NCBI GenBank assembly: GCA_963422275.1
Contig: OY729418.1
Location: 2,480,001 to 2,544,000, forward strand
Length of the DNA: 64,000 nt
From: G963422275 sp963422275
Lineage (GTDB): Bacteria > Pseudomonadota > Alphaproteobacteria > Rhodobacterales > Rhodobacteraceae
Direction of reading: 5' to 3'
Shown piece by piece: positions 9,262 through 18,095 of this stretch. Position numbers and translations under genes: made by a program. Position 1 is the stretch's first letter; each line of letters starts with the position of its first letter. The notes below the pieces were generated by a model that worked only from the letters and a program-made list of their open reading frames with translations, was not told where the DNA came from and searched no databases.

Positions 9262-10275
9262 TCAGGGCGTTGGGGCATCCTCGCGCAGAAGTCCCTCGGA
9301 CTTCAACTCTTTCCAGAACTCGGCAGGGATGGGGGTCGAAAACCAATTCAGGTTCTTCTCCAGCTGCTCGACAGTCCGGGTTCCCGCAACAAAGCTCGAA
9401 ATGGCCGGATGCGCTACAACGAACTGCATCGCTGCAGCTGGCAATGGAATGTCATGCCGATTGCAGACAGCCTCAATTCTGCTGACTTTCTCAAGCATGT
9501 GTGCGGGTGCTGGCGAATAGTTGTACTTGGCGCCCTTGGCCGCGCCTGTCGCAAGAATTCCTGAATTGAATCCGCCGCCCACAATGACGCAGGCATTTCG
9601 CTGTTCGCAGAGGGGCAAAAACGTTTTCAAGGATTCCTGTTCCAGCAACGTGTAGCGTCCTGCGAGAAGGAAACAGTCGAAGTCCCGCCGCTCCAGTGCG
9701 GCTTGGCACACTTCCCACTCGTTCACGCCCACCCCGATCGCCTTTACGGCACCTTCGTCGCGCAGCCGTTTCAGCGCACGCCAGCATCCGTTCATTGCCT
9801 CTTCGAAAATTTCAGGTTGAGCGTCCCCGTGGGTGAAGCGATCTATGTCGTGGATGAAGCAGGCATCCATCCTCTCGAGCGCGAGCCGCTGGAGAGAGTC
9901 CTCGAAAATTCGCATTGTGCCGTCATAGGAGTAATCAAACTGCAGGCGGAACGGGGCTGCATTGACCCAAGGGGTGAAGTCGATCTCGTCACGCCTGCAG
10001 GGAATGAGGCGCCGCCCGACCTTGGAGGAAAGAACGAAGTCATCTCTTGGTTTCCAGCGGAGCGAGTGTCCGGTGCGGAGTTCCGCAAGGCCATGGCCAT
10101 ACATGGGGGAGGTGTCGAAGAGTCGTATTCCGGCATTCCACGCACGCTGGATCATTCCGTCTGCGGTTTCTTCGGGAACCTCTTTGAAAATGTTTCCGAG
10201 TGGGGCGGTCCCCAAGGACAGCTTGGTCACTTGCAGACCGGTTCGGCCAAAACGGTTTTTGTCGTCTGGTTTCAT
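9262..10275 (-). CDS. Aldo/keto reductase (aldose dehydrogenase-like)
   Basis: NAD(P)-dependent TIM-barrel oxidoreductase of 337 aa. The catalytic tetrad of the superfamily is visible: Asp54 and Tyr59 (DTSPMYGHG), Lys85 (SSKVGR) and His142 (FIHDID). The overall pattern resembles bacterial L-fucose / D-threo-aldose 1-dehydrogenases, which oxidise free aldoses to lactones (for example SLGTAPLGNIF near the N-terminus and FVAGTRTVEQLEKN near the C-terminus). The start has GGAG upstream. Its place next to the sugar transporter fits oxidation of an imported sugar. The substrate is not determined. Confidence 0.85.
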   Translation of the reverse strand: MKPDDKNRFGRTGLQVTKLSLGTAPLGNIFKEVPEETADGMIQRAWNAGIRLFDTSPMYGHGLAELRTGHSLRWKPRDDFVLSSKVGRRLIPCRRDEIDFTPWVNAAPFRLQFDYSYDGTMRIFEDSLQRLALERMDACFIHDIDRFTHGDAQPEIFEEAMNGCWRALKRLRDEGAVKAIGVGVNEWEVCQAALERRDFDCFLLAGRYTLLEQESLKTFLPLCEQRNACVIVGGGFNSGILATGAAKGAKYNYSPAPAHMLEKVSRIEAVCNRHDIPLPAAAMQFVVAHPAISSFVAGTRTVEQLEKNLNWFSTPIPAEFWKELKSEGLLREDAPTP

Positions 10276-10535
10276 TTTCGTTGTTTCTCCTGATCATGCA
10301 AATGCTGGTGCTCGACAAAGGGTTGGAAGCTCTCTGGATCGGCACAGTGGACTTTACCGCCGCTTTACTGGCAATAGGTCCGATTATTCTCAGGCGCTCC
10401 TAATGTAAGAGCAAGCTGTGCGCAAACATTTGGCATTATTGTTGTGACAGTAGTGCCGATCTGGCATTCCCAGAGCATTGGGAAATCTGCAAAGGTGGCT
10501 TGAAAGCTGTGAATGTGGAGGCAAGCAAAACTTTG

Positions 10536-11228
10536 ATGCCAGCGAAACCGCTTTACCTTTTGATTGGCGGAGGAGGGTTTGCGCATTGTCAAGATCCGGA
10601 GATTGAGGACTTCATTCTAGATCAGTGCGCGGAACGGCCAACCTCGATAGGATACATCGGTGCCGCCAACAATGACATGCCAGAAAGAATCGATCGATTT
10701 TACGATCGGTTTGCTGGGTTGGCGAACGAACTCAGCCATCTGCCTGTCACTGCGCGAGATGGAGCCTCTAGGGAATGGATTTCGAGGCAGTGCGTCATTT
10801 ATATTGCAGGTGGAAACACCTTCGCATTGATGGAGTTCCTGGAACAGCGCGGTCTCGGAGAGTCAATTCGAGGTGCTGCCGAACGGGGGTCGGTAATAGT
10901 GGGTTCGAGCGCTGGTGCATCATGCCTGTCAACCTCGGCGTTGAGCGCATCAGGTGGTCGGGGACTGGAACCGGTGAGGGGACTCGGAATTCTTCCTGGC
11001 AGCTTTTGCCCACACTATACCGAAGACCCAGAGCGCCGCCCGCATTTCGAAAAACACATTGCCAATGGAAACCTACCTGCGGGATTCGGGGTAAGCGAGG
11101 GATCCTGCGTCGCAGTGCGGTCTGGTTCCGAACCTAGCCTACTTTCGGCACGAACAGGTTCTGGGGCTTGGTTTGTAAGCAAGGCTGGGAGCAAAGTGGT
11201 TATTGACCCAGTGCGGCTGCTGTCTTAA
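10536..11228 (+). CDS. Peptidase E-like protein (peptidase S51 family)
   Basis: Predicted Ser-type peptidase, or a cyanophycinase-like relative, of the class I glutamine-amidotransferase fold. The nucleophile elbow is VGSSAGASCLS with the expected serine. Upstream is YIAGGNTFALMEFL and downstream CPHYTEDPERRPHF, both typical of PepE/S51 proteins, where a His and an acidic residue assist catalysis. I chose ATG 10536, which starts MPAKPLYLLIGGGG close to the fold, but an in-frame TTG at 10500 would add 12 residues. PepE cleaves Asp-X dipeptides. This one stands alone and its substrate is unknown. Confidence 0.8.
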   Translation: MPAKPLYLLIGGGGFAHCQDPEIEDFILDQCAERPTSIGYIGAANNDMPERIDRFYDRFAGLANELSHLPVTARDGASREWISRQCVIYIAGGNTFALMEFLEQRGLGESIRGAAERGSVIVGSSAGASCLSTSALSASGGRGLEPVRGLGILPGSFCPHYTEDPERRPHFEKHIANGNLPAGFGVSEGSCVAVRSGSEPSLLSARTGSGAWFVSKAGSKVVIDPVRLLS

Positions 11229-11355
11229 CTCCCAAGCAATCCACTGAAAATAAAAGCTTGGCGGGAGTGCTCCCGGTGCTCGGCCGGGAAGTTTTGAAAC
11301 TGAGTGGAGCTTCCGGCTCTTTCTCCAAAGACCATTGTGAAGGGCATTATATATT

Positions 11356-11560
11356 TTGGCTCAATTACGTGAATCGCAGGCTTGGCTTGGTGCTGGCCGC
11401 CGCGAGGCAGGCTCTCGGCGGCGGGTGCCTGCCGAGGACGACGAGATGAAACTACCTCGGACAGCTGTCCAGGCATTTGGTGGCGATGCCGCGGAAGCGC
11501 CGCAGGAAGCCCTTGATCTGGCTGTGGCGGTTGCTGACCGTCTGGCTGTGCGGGGTGCCG
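11356..11560 (-). repeat. Direct-repeat copy of a transposase 3' end (IS1595/ISXO2-like), copy A
   Basis: About 200 bp that match the last 183 bp of the window (63818-64000) in the same orientation, at roughly 80-85% by eye. Both begin TTGGCTCAATT. On the minus strand they encode the C-terminus of the same transposase (SQIKGFLRR, RGIATKCL, FHLVVLGRHP). This copy has a premature stop after CLDSCPR. Confidence 0.7.
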
Positions 11561-11847
11561 CGCACCCGTTCGCCCTTGCAGTTCTCGATCACGAAGGCCT
11601 CGTCGATCCCCAGCTCGATCGCCGCCAGAGAGGCCTCGCCCTCCGGCGGATCTGCAAGCGCTGCATTGTGACCGCGAACCGAAAGCTCCTTTGGAACCTT
11701 CCCGCCGTATCCCGAACACAACTGCGACGTGTTTCTCGGATCAACTTCAACGAAATGTGCATCGGCTCTTTCAGCCTTGCAGCGCGCCTTCTCGATCAAG
11801 TCCCGCCAAGTCGCGTCCGATATCGAATCAGAAAGACGAGGCTTCAT
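11452..11847 (-). pseudogene. Chimeric transposase relic: TnpB zinc-ribbon segment joined to an IS1595-like C-terminus
   Basis: A 131-codon open frame that reads as two unrelated pieces. Residues 1 to about 60 match the zinc-ribbon end of an IS200/IS605 TnpB (FVEVDPRNTSQLCSG), but the second cysteine of the first pair is Tyr (CSGY) and the second pair is missing, so it could not fold as the usual zinc ribbon. From about residue 75 the product switches to an ISXO2/IS1595-like tail (TPHSQTVSNRHSQIKG, RFRGIATKCL). There is no complete transposase domain, so it is treated as debris formed by one element inserting in another. Confidence 0.6.
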
Positions 11848-11889
11848 TGATGGAGGACTTGCTCTGCGAGGCCGAGAAGGTTCGGTGCC

Positions 11890-12410
11890 TTGCCGGGGCG
11901 AGGCTGGAGAAGGTTCCGGATGAGACGGCGATTCCGACTTCCGCCGCCGGCTGGAGCGCCACGGGCTGGCTCGCCTGCTGTTTCGGGAGATCAGGGATTC
12001 GGCCGACGGGGGGGGCTGAAGGAGGGCGGCATCATTGACGCCAGCATCATCTCGGCGCCGGTCCAGGGGTTGGGAGAAGAACGCTCAGCGGCTTGCGCTG
12101 CTCTTGGGCTTCTCGAACCTGATGATTGCCCAGCTGCGCTTGCCGTGACAGGGGACCGTCTGTCCAGAATCTTCCGGTTCGGCTCTGCGTCGCGCCACCG
12201 CCCCCAATCCACTCGCAGGCATGAACGGACACGCGCCCGGCTTGCCAGGCATCCGCGCCGGCCCTTCCACTCGCCCCGACCTCGAGTTCCCGGCTGAACG
12301 CGGTTGAGGGCTTATTCGCCAAGCCGCTGTCGGCGGCCATCCTAGTCATCCATCGGCAATCAGCCCCGGAAACCGCAAAACCAAACAAAAGCCTCCTTTT
12401 GCAACGGTCT
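11890..12410 (+). pseudogene. Decayed IS5-family transposase fragment
   Basis: The plus strand contains GGIIDASIISAPVQ (near 12025-12065), the recognisable catalytic-core motif of IS5-family DDE transposases (usually GTIVDATIIAAPSS). The flanking codons do not continue the family on either side, so frameshifts or deletions are likely. At 12391-12410 the sequence GCAACGGTC matches the terminal repeat of the family seen at 1-45 and 42376. A run of eight G lies at about 12008-12015. Confidence 0.5.
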
Positions 12411-12490
12411 TTTAAATGGGCTGTCATTCGCAAGCAGAATCTGGATAGATGTCTCCTTTAGAGTTGCGCAAGACTGGCGGAACAGGATTG

Positions 12491-14005
12491 ATGGCGGAAC
12501 GACGAGGCAGAGAGACCCGCAAGAGATTGCGAACAGTGACCAACCCTTCTCCAGGCGCGATCGCCAGCGGCGTGGAAGGCGGGCGCTTCAGGCCGCTAGA
12601 TCACAACTCCATGGGCGAAATCGACAGGGCTGCCCGGGAAATTCTGCTTGAAGTGGGCTTGGCGTCTGCCACGAGAAAAACCGCTTCGCTCCTGCTCAGC
12701 AAGGGATGCAGCCAATCCAATGACGGGCGCATTCATTTTCCGGAACTGTTGGTGGACAGGGCGCTGGAGGCGGTTGCGAAGGACTTGGTGCTTCATGGAA
12801 GGATTCCGGGGCATGAACTGGCTCTTTCCGGGCGACTCGTTCATGTCGGATCGGGAGGTGCCGCGCCATTCGTGCTGGATCTCGAAACCGGCCTCTATCG
12901 AGAATCCACTCTGTGCGACCTTTATGACATGGCTCGCTTGGTCGACACCCTCGACAACATCCATTTCTTCAGCAGGTCGGTGGTCGCGCGGGACATGGAA
13001 AGCGCGGAGTTGCTCGACATCAATACCGCTTGGGCCTGTCTGTCCGGAACTTCCAAGCATGTATGCACGAGCGTTTCCAAACCCGAGCATTTGCCTGCCA
13101 TCGCAGAAATCTGCTTTGCGATCGCCGGGTCGGCGGAAGCCTTCATCGAGCGCCCGTTCCTGTCCCTGAACATCAACCATGTCGCGCCGCCGCTTCGCTT
13201 TGCGGAGGGCGCATGTGATGTTCTGATCGATGCGGCAAGACTTGGGATTCCAGTTCATGTGAACTCGTTTGACCTGCTTGGCGCGTCAAGTCCTGTCACG
13301 GTCGCCGGGTCGCTGGTTCAGGTTGTCGCCGAGACGCTGGCAGGCATTGTTCTGGCTTGGTCCGCAAACCCGGATGCAAAAGTCGTTTTCGGGCTCAGAC
13401 CCATGGTAACCGATTTACGGACGGGCGCCATGTCGGGCGGAGGAGGGGAGCAGGCTCTCTTGATGGCCGCCTCGGCGCAGATGGGCCGCTACTACGGGCT
13501 TCCGAATTCGACCATAGCCGGAGCGACGGACAACAAGGTCGCGGACGCCCAAAGCGGGTACGAAAAAAGCCTCTCCGTGACGCTGGCGGCTCAGGCCGGA
13601 TCCAACATGATCACCCAAGCCTGCGGAATGCAGGCGAGCCTGATGGGTTGCGCTTTTGAGAGTTATGTCATCGACAACGAGATGCTGGGTGCGGTTCTTC
13701 GATCACTCGGCGAGATCGAAGTGAGCGAAGACACCCTCTCGCAGAGGATGATCGCGGATGTTGCGCGCGGGGAAGGCCACTATTTGGGGCACGAGGAAAC
13801 CTACAGGCGGATGTCTACAGATTTCCTGTATCCTGCCCTCGCTGATCGAAGATCTCACGAGGAATGGGAGCGGGACGGTGCGAGGGACATTCGTGACCGT
13901 GCGCGCGAACGCACGCGGGAGATATTTCTCTCCCATTCTCCCGTCGCGCTTCCGGAACATGCGGATAGGCAAATCAGGCAAAAATTTGACATCCGTCTTC
14001 CCTGA
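12491..14005 (+). CDS. MttB-family (trimethylamine methyltransferase-like) protein without pyrrolysine
   Basis: Corrinoid-dependent methyltransferase superfamily, expected to transfer a methyl group from a methylated amine or quaternary ammonium compound to a corrinoid protein. Family features include FRPLDHNSMGEIDRAAREIL near the N-terminus, the barrel segments HVGSGGAAPFVLDLETG and VFGLRPMVTDLRTG, and the C-terminal LADRRSHEEWERDGARD. No in-frame amber codon is present, so it belongs with the non-Pyl homologues (the MtgB group, glycine betaine), not true MttB. No corrinoid protein gene is adjacent. ATG 12491 gives the usual Arg-rich start; an in-frame ATG at 12449 would add 14 residues. First of six co-directional genes. 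Confidence 0.85.
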   Translation: MAERRGRETRKRLRTVTNPSPGAIASGVEGGRFRPLDHNSMGEIDRAAREILLEVGLASATRKTASLLLSKGCSQSNDGRIHFPELLVDRALEAVAKDLVLHGRIPGHELALSGRLVHVGSGGAAPFVLDLETGLYRESTLCDLYDMARLVDTLDNIHFFSRSVVARDMESAELLDINTAWACLSGTSKHVCTSVSKPEHLPAIAEICFAIAGSAEAFIERPFLSLNINHVAPPLRFAEGACDVLIDAARLGIPVHVNSFDLLGASSPVTVAGSLVQVVAETLAGIVLAWSANPDAKVVFGLRPMVTDLRTGAMSGGGGEQALLMAASAQMGRYYGLPNSTIAGATDNKVADAQSGYEKSLSVTLAAQAGSNMITQACGMQASLMGCAFESYVIDNEMLGAVLRSLGEIEVSEDTLSQRMIADVARGEGHYLGHEETYRRMSTDFLYPALADRRSHEEWERDGARDIRDRARERTREIFLSHSPVALPEHADRQIRQKFDIRLP

Positions 14006-14032
14006 GATGCTGTGACCAAAAGCAATCCGCTT

Positions 14033-14042
14033 GTGTATACAC
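14033..14042. promoter_or_regulatory. Palindrome GTGTATACAC upstream of the reductase gene
   Basis: A perfect 10-bp palindrome 28 bp before the ATG of the ketopantoate-reductase-like gene. Such TGTATACA cores are typical operators of GntR-family regulators, but a chance palindrome overlapping a -10 box is equally possible. No regulator gene lies in this cluster. Confidence 0.25.
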
Positions 14043-14070
14043 TCGAAAACGATCGATCTGTGGGTGCTGA

Positions 14071-15063
14071 ATGAAGATCGCGATCATTGGTGTTGGGGCA
14101 ATGGGGTCGGTGTATGCCGCATTCTTTGCTGAGGCTGGGCACGAGGTTTGGGCAATCGATACATGGAAGGCTCACATCGACGCAATCAGAAGCGGAGGAC
14201 TCCGCATCGAGGGGGCAAGCGGAGACCGGACCTTGACGTCGATCAAGGCAGCGGGCGACGTGCAACCGATTGGGCGCTGCGACCTCTTTGTCATTGCAAC
14301 AAAACTTGCTGGCGTGGAAGCTGCAGCAGCTTCAATTGCGCCTTTGCTTGCTGGCGCTGCATCCGTTGTTGCGATCCAGAACGGTCTGGGGTCAAAGGAA
14401 CGGGTCTTGCGGCACTTGCCAAGGAAGCGCATTGTTCTCGGAGTGGCGGAAGGATTCGGTGCATCGGTGGTGCAGCCCGGTCATGTTCACCACTCCGCAA
14501 TGAACCTGATTCGATTTGGCGAAGTGTCGGGCCGAATGACGGAGCGCCTTAAGGAAATGGTGGAACTGTGGCGAACCGTTGGCTTCAGGGCAAGAGAATA
14601 CGATGACATCGATCAACTCATCTGGGAAAAGCTCGTCTGCAATGTCGCTTTCAGTGCGCCATGCACTGTGTTCAACCGGACTTTGGGGCAATTGATGCGG
14701 GATCCAGACACTTGGTGCATTGCCGAGGGATGCGCGCGTGAAGCCGTTGCCGTCGGCCGGAGGATGGGAGTGAGTTTCACGTTCGAATGTCCGGACCAAT
14801 ACGTGGCAGCGTTCGGCAATCGGATGCCGGACGCCCGTCCGTCGATGCTCCTCGATCATGATGCAGGTCGACTGTCCGAAATCGAAGCCTTGAACGGGAT
14901 GGTCTCAGCCTTGGGCAGAGAGCACGGTGTTCCGACGCCGTACAACGACGTGGTGAGCGCGGTCGTTCGCGACCGAGAATCGAATCTCGTCGCTGCCGCT
15001 GATCGATCAGCGGCATTTGCCGCCAATCCTCACGCAGGGCGTGACGGCATGGAACCTCAATGA
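14071..15063 (+). CDS. Ketopantoate reductase-family (PanE/ApbA-like) 2-dehydropantoate 2-reductase
   Basis: NAD(P)H-dependent reductase with an N-terminal Rossmann domain (IGVGAMGSVYAAFFAEAGHEV, residues 5 on) and a C-terminal helical ApbA_C domain. The catalytic-lysine region is visible as LIWEKLVCNVAF, and the substrate-binding RPSMLLDHDAGRLSEIEALNG segment is typical. The length is 330 aa. Because it sits inside a catabolic cluster and not with pantothenate genes, it probably reduces a different 2-keto acid (or oxidises a 2-hydroxy acid). Homologues are often recruited this way. It starts 65 bp after the MttB-like gene. Confidence 0.82.
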   Translation: MKIAIIGVGAMGSVYAAFFAEAGHEVWAIDTWKAHIDAIRSGGLRIEGASGDRTLTSIKAAGDVQPIGRCDLFVIATKLAGVEAAAASIAPLLAGAASVVAIQNGLGSKERVLRHLPRKRIVLGVAEGFGASVVQPGHVHHSAMNLIRFGEVSGRMTERLKEMVELWRTVGFRAREYDDIDQLIWEKLVCNVAFSAPCTVFNRTLGQLMRDPDTWCIAEGCAREAVAVGRRMGVSFTFECPDQYVAAFGNRMPDARPSMLLDHDAGRLSEIEALNGMVSALGREHGVPTPYNDVVSAVVRDRESNLVAAADRSAAFAANPHAGRDGMEPQ

Positions 15064-15168
15064 GTTCGGGCCTGAATCGGGGACGCAACTGGACGGCGGC
15101 CGTTTGCGGCCTGCATCGTCGTCGCGAACGTCGATGACATGCTGGCCACTTGAGCAGCGAGCCGCAAA

Positions 15169-16338
15169 GTGACAGCTGGCGAACGCCCCAGTCGGCGGAC
15201 GGTGTCCTTCGCCGACGCGCGTCGCCACGCGCGCCGCCGCCTTCCGAGACTGGCATTCGACTTCATTGACGGCGGTGCCGGAAGGGAAACCAGCGTGCAC
15301 GCGAATGCGGAGGCGCTCGATGCCATTCGCCTGCAACAACGGGTTCTCAATGACGTCACGGACCGATCACTGGGAACGAAACTGCTTGGACAGGATTTTG
15401 ACCTGCCGTTCGGCATCGCGCCAATGGGAATGTGCAACTTGGCCTGGCCTGGCGCGGACCAGGTGATGGCGAAGGAGGTGGTTCGCAGGAATATACCGGT
15501 ATGCATTTCGACTGCCGCATCCACATCGCTCGAGAAAATCCGTGAGATTGCCGGTAAGAATGCCTGGTTTCAACTCTACGTCCACGGCTCGGCCGGTATG
15601 GCTATGCGGCTGGTTGAAAGGGTCAGAGTCGCCGGATACAGGACTATCCTGATAACGGTGGACGCGCCAGCGCTCTCGCGGCGAACTAGAGAGGTGCGGA
15701 ACGGTTTTCGGATGCCGTTTCGTTTAGGCTTCCGGCATTTCGCTGATTTCGCTCTCCATCCGCACTGGTCGATCAGGACTCTGCTGTCGGGGATTCCGCA
15801 AACGAGAAATTTTGGCGTGAAGAACAAGCTTGAAAGCTTCGACAGGCATGGCAAGCGAACTCCAGCCGACTGGGACTTTCTCGGGAAGTTGCGGGATGCT
15901 TGGAGGGGGAATCTGGTGGTCAAGGGCGTTTTGTCGGGCGAAGACGCGAGTCGGATGAAATCAATGGGCATCGACTCCGTTTACGTCTCGAATCACGGCG
16001 GTCGCCAGCTCGATGCGGCAATTCCCGCCATCCACGCCCTGCCACGCGTGAGGGACGCTGTAGGTCCAGAGTTCCCGATACTCTTCGATAGCGGAATCCG
16101 AAGCGGCGAGGATGTGATCAGAGCGCTTGCCTTGGGCGCGGATTTCGTTTTCCTTGGCCGTGCCATCCTGTATGCAATTGGCGCTGACGGAGCGAGGGGA
16201 CTGTCCTCGCTTGTCGATGGACTCGGCGAGGAGGCAGAATGCGCATTGGCGCAGCTCGGACTGCAGAATGTTTCGGATGTCGGGGCAGAGGTGCTGGAAT
16301 CCTCGGAATTTCCGCTTCCATCCGGCGGCAATCCTTGA
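15169..16338 (+). CDS. FMN-dependent alpha-hydroxy acid dehydrogenase/oxidase (LldD family)
   Basis: TIM-barrel flavoenzyme predicted to oxidise a 2-hydroxy acid to the 2-keto acid. Family markers are RLPRLAFDFIDGGAGRE near the start, PFGIAPMGMCNLAWPGAD, the catalytic-histidine motif SNHGGRQLDAA and the FMN phosphate-binding FDSGIRSGEDVIRALALGAD followed by LGRAILYA. The length of 389 aa is normal. The start is GTG at 15169, about 105 bp after the preceding gene. The ribosome site is weak. The ThDP enzyme begins 14 bp downstream, consistent with a shared transcript. The substrate could be lactate, mandelate-like or a specialised hydroxy acid. Confidence 0.85.
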   Translation: MTAGERPSRRTVSFADARRHARRRLPRLAFDFIDGGAGRETSVHANAEALDAIRLQQRVLNDVTDRSLGTKLLGQDFDLPFGIAPMGMCNLAWPGADQVMAKEVVRRNIPVCISTAASTSLEKIREIAGKNAWFQLYVHGSAGMAMRLVERVRVAGYRTILITVDAPALSRRTREVRNGFRMPFRLGFRHFADFALHPHWSIRTLLSGIPQTRNFGVKNKLESFDRHGKRTPADWDFLGKLRDAWRGNLVVKGVLSGEDASRMKSMGIDSVYVSNHGGRQLDAAIPAIHALPRVRDAVGPEFPILFDSGIRSGEDVIRALALGADFVFLGRAILYAIGADGARGLSSLVDGLGEEAECALAQLGLQNVSDVGAEVLESSEFPLPSGGNP

Positions 16339-16352
16339 ACTGAGGGAGGAAA

Positions 16353-18089
16353 ATGTCGGAATCTCAGCGAATTCGCGGCGGTGCGCTGCTCGCGAGGGCG
16401 TTGAAGGAGAAGGGCGTGGAACACGTGTTCACGCTCGCAGGAGGATTCTGCAACCCCGCGCTGGAAGGCTTCATGGAATGCCAGATGCCTGTGGTGAATT
16501 GTCCGCATGAGCAAGTCGCCGGACATCTGGCGGATGGCCATGCACGCATCACGCGAAAGCCCGCGGTCTGCCTCGTCGGGCCGGAAGGTCTCGCGAACGC
16601 CGTGCCGGCCATGCTCGAGGCTTGGGGCGAGAGGTCGCCAGTGATCTTCGTCACGGGATCGTCGACTCTGAAGCGCACCGGGTCGGGCGGGTTCAAGGAG
16701 ATTGACGATGTAACGGTCGCAGCTCCGCTGACCAAGTATTCGGCAAGCGTCACTGACGGTGAGCGGATTGGCGAATTTGTCGACCGTGCATGGAGAATGG
16801 CAACAAGCGGCTATCCGGGCCCGGTTCATCTCAGCATTCCAGTCGACATAATGTTTTCTTCGTTCGATGCGTGCGTAGGCCGTGACGAACGTCCTTTCGA
16901 TCGAGGGCCAAAGCTGCCCCATCGCGCATGGCCGGATCCTGCCTCATTGGGCCCAATCCTTGAACGGATTGCCGCCGCGAAGAGACCGGTGCTGATCGGA
17001 GGGCACGGCGTCTGGTGGTCGGGAAGCGAGGACAAGCTGGAATTGGCGGGAACCGAGCTTTGCATGCCGGTATTCAACGTGCCCTACCACCAGAAGCTTC
17101 TGGGGGAGGACTGCAAGGCCTTTATGGGCCTCGCCGACTTCCATCAGTACGCCCCGTCGAAATTCGCCATTCAGTCGGCGGACATGGCAGTGCTGATCGG
17201 AGGCCGCCTGGACAATCAGATGAATTTCGGCAACCCGCCCTTCTTTCCGGAATCGACCCGACTGGTCTGCGTGAGCGGAAGTCACGAAGAGCTGGAGCAC
17301 AACCGGGCCGCGGACGACGCTCTCCTGTGTGATCCCGGCGCATTTCTGGATGCGCTTTCCAAGCTCGGGCCGAATGCCGATTGGCGCAAGTGGCATGATC
17401 TGAACCGTGCCAAGCGCAGGGAGTGGGCAGAGACAACTCTTTCGGATCTGAAAAAGGAAACGGACGCCGATGACGCAAAGGGCGGAAAGATGCATCCACT
17501 GCAACTCGCTCTCGACGTGCAGCAAGAAATGGACCCGGGTGACTGGCTGGTCTTCGATGGCGGAAACACCCATTTCTGGTCGGAAATTGCCGTCAATCTG
17601 GCGGGCTGGAACGGGCAGAAACTGGGCGGGATACTGCATCCTGGCAACTACAGCCTTCTGGGCGTTGGCGTGTCCTTCGCATTGTCGGCGAAATCCATCC
17701 ACAGGGACAGGAGAGTCGTGCTGTTGAGCGGCGACGGCGCCTTTCTGTCCGGTGGACTGTCAATTGAGGTTGCGTTTCAGGAGAACTTGCCGATTATGAT
17801 CGTGATTGACAACAACGGAGGCCTAGACTGCATTTCCCAGCAACAGGAGCGAATGTTCGAGAGCGGAAAGCATTTCGCGACGGACTTTCGCGACATTCCC
17901 TTCCACAGCATGGTGGAGGGACTAGGCGGTCATGGCGAACTGGTCGAATCCCGCGCGGAACTGAGACCTGCACTGCACCGTGCGTTCGATAGCGGAAAAA
18001 CCGCGTGCGTGAACGTGAAGTGCCGAGGCGTGATAAGTCCCATCGTGCTCGCGACAAGCGACAAGCGGGATAAGGCATCCATCGAGTAG
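16353..18089 (+). CDS. Thiamine diphosphate-dependent enzyme (acetolactate synthase-like)
   Basis: 578-aa enzyme with the three-domain ThDP architecture: an N-terminal PYR domain with the catalytic Glu (NCPHEQVAGHLADGHAR, near residue 50), a central domain (AAKRPVLIGGHGVWWSG) and a C-terminal PP domain with the Mg-ThDP motif GDGAFLSGGLSIE ending in IVIDNNG. It resembles the acetolactate synthase / benzoylformate decarboxylase / oxalyl-CoA decarboxylase group, and the exact reaction cannot be chosen from motifs. GGGAGG precedes the ATG. It follows the FMN enzyme, so a keto acid made by that enzyme could be its substrate for decarboxylation or carboligation. Confidence 0.83.
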   Translation: MSESQRIRGGALLARALKEKGVEHVFTLAGGFCNPALEGFMECQMPVVNCPHEQVAGHLADGHARITRKPAVCLVGPEGLANAVPAMLEAWGERSPVIFVTGSSTLKRTGSGGFKEIDDVTVAAPLTKYSASVTDGERIGEFVDRAWRMATSGYPGPVHLSIPVDIMFSSFDACVGRDERPFDRGPKLPHRAWPDPASLGPILERIAAAKRPVLIGGHGVWWSGSEDKLELAGTELCMPVFNVPYHQKLLGEDCKAFMGLADFHQYAPSKFAIQSADMAVLIGGRLDNQMNFGNPPFFPESTRLVCVSGSHEELEHNRAADDALLCDPGAFLDALSKLGPNADWRKWHDLNRAKRREWAETTLSDLKKETDADDAKGGKMHPLQLALDVQQEMDPGDWLVFDGGNTHFWSEIAVNLAGWNGQKLGGILHPGNYSLLGVGVSFALSAKSIHRDRRVVLLSGDGAFLSGGLSIEVAFQENLPIMIVIDNNGGLDCISQQQERMFESGKHFATDFRDIPFHSMVEGLGGHGELVESRAELRPALHRAFDSGKTACVNVKCRGVISPIVLATSDKRDKASIE

Positions 18090-18095
18090 ACAGGA

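Noticed and set aside
12491..14005. True pyrrolysine-containing MttB
   Set aside because: The frame has no internal amber codon and no pyl genes or corrinoid protein gene are nearby.
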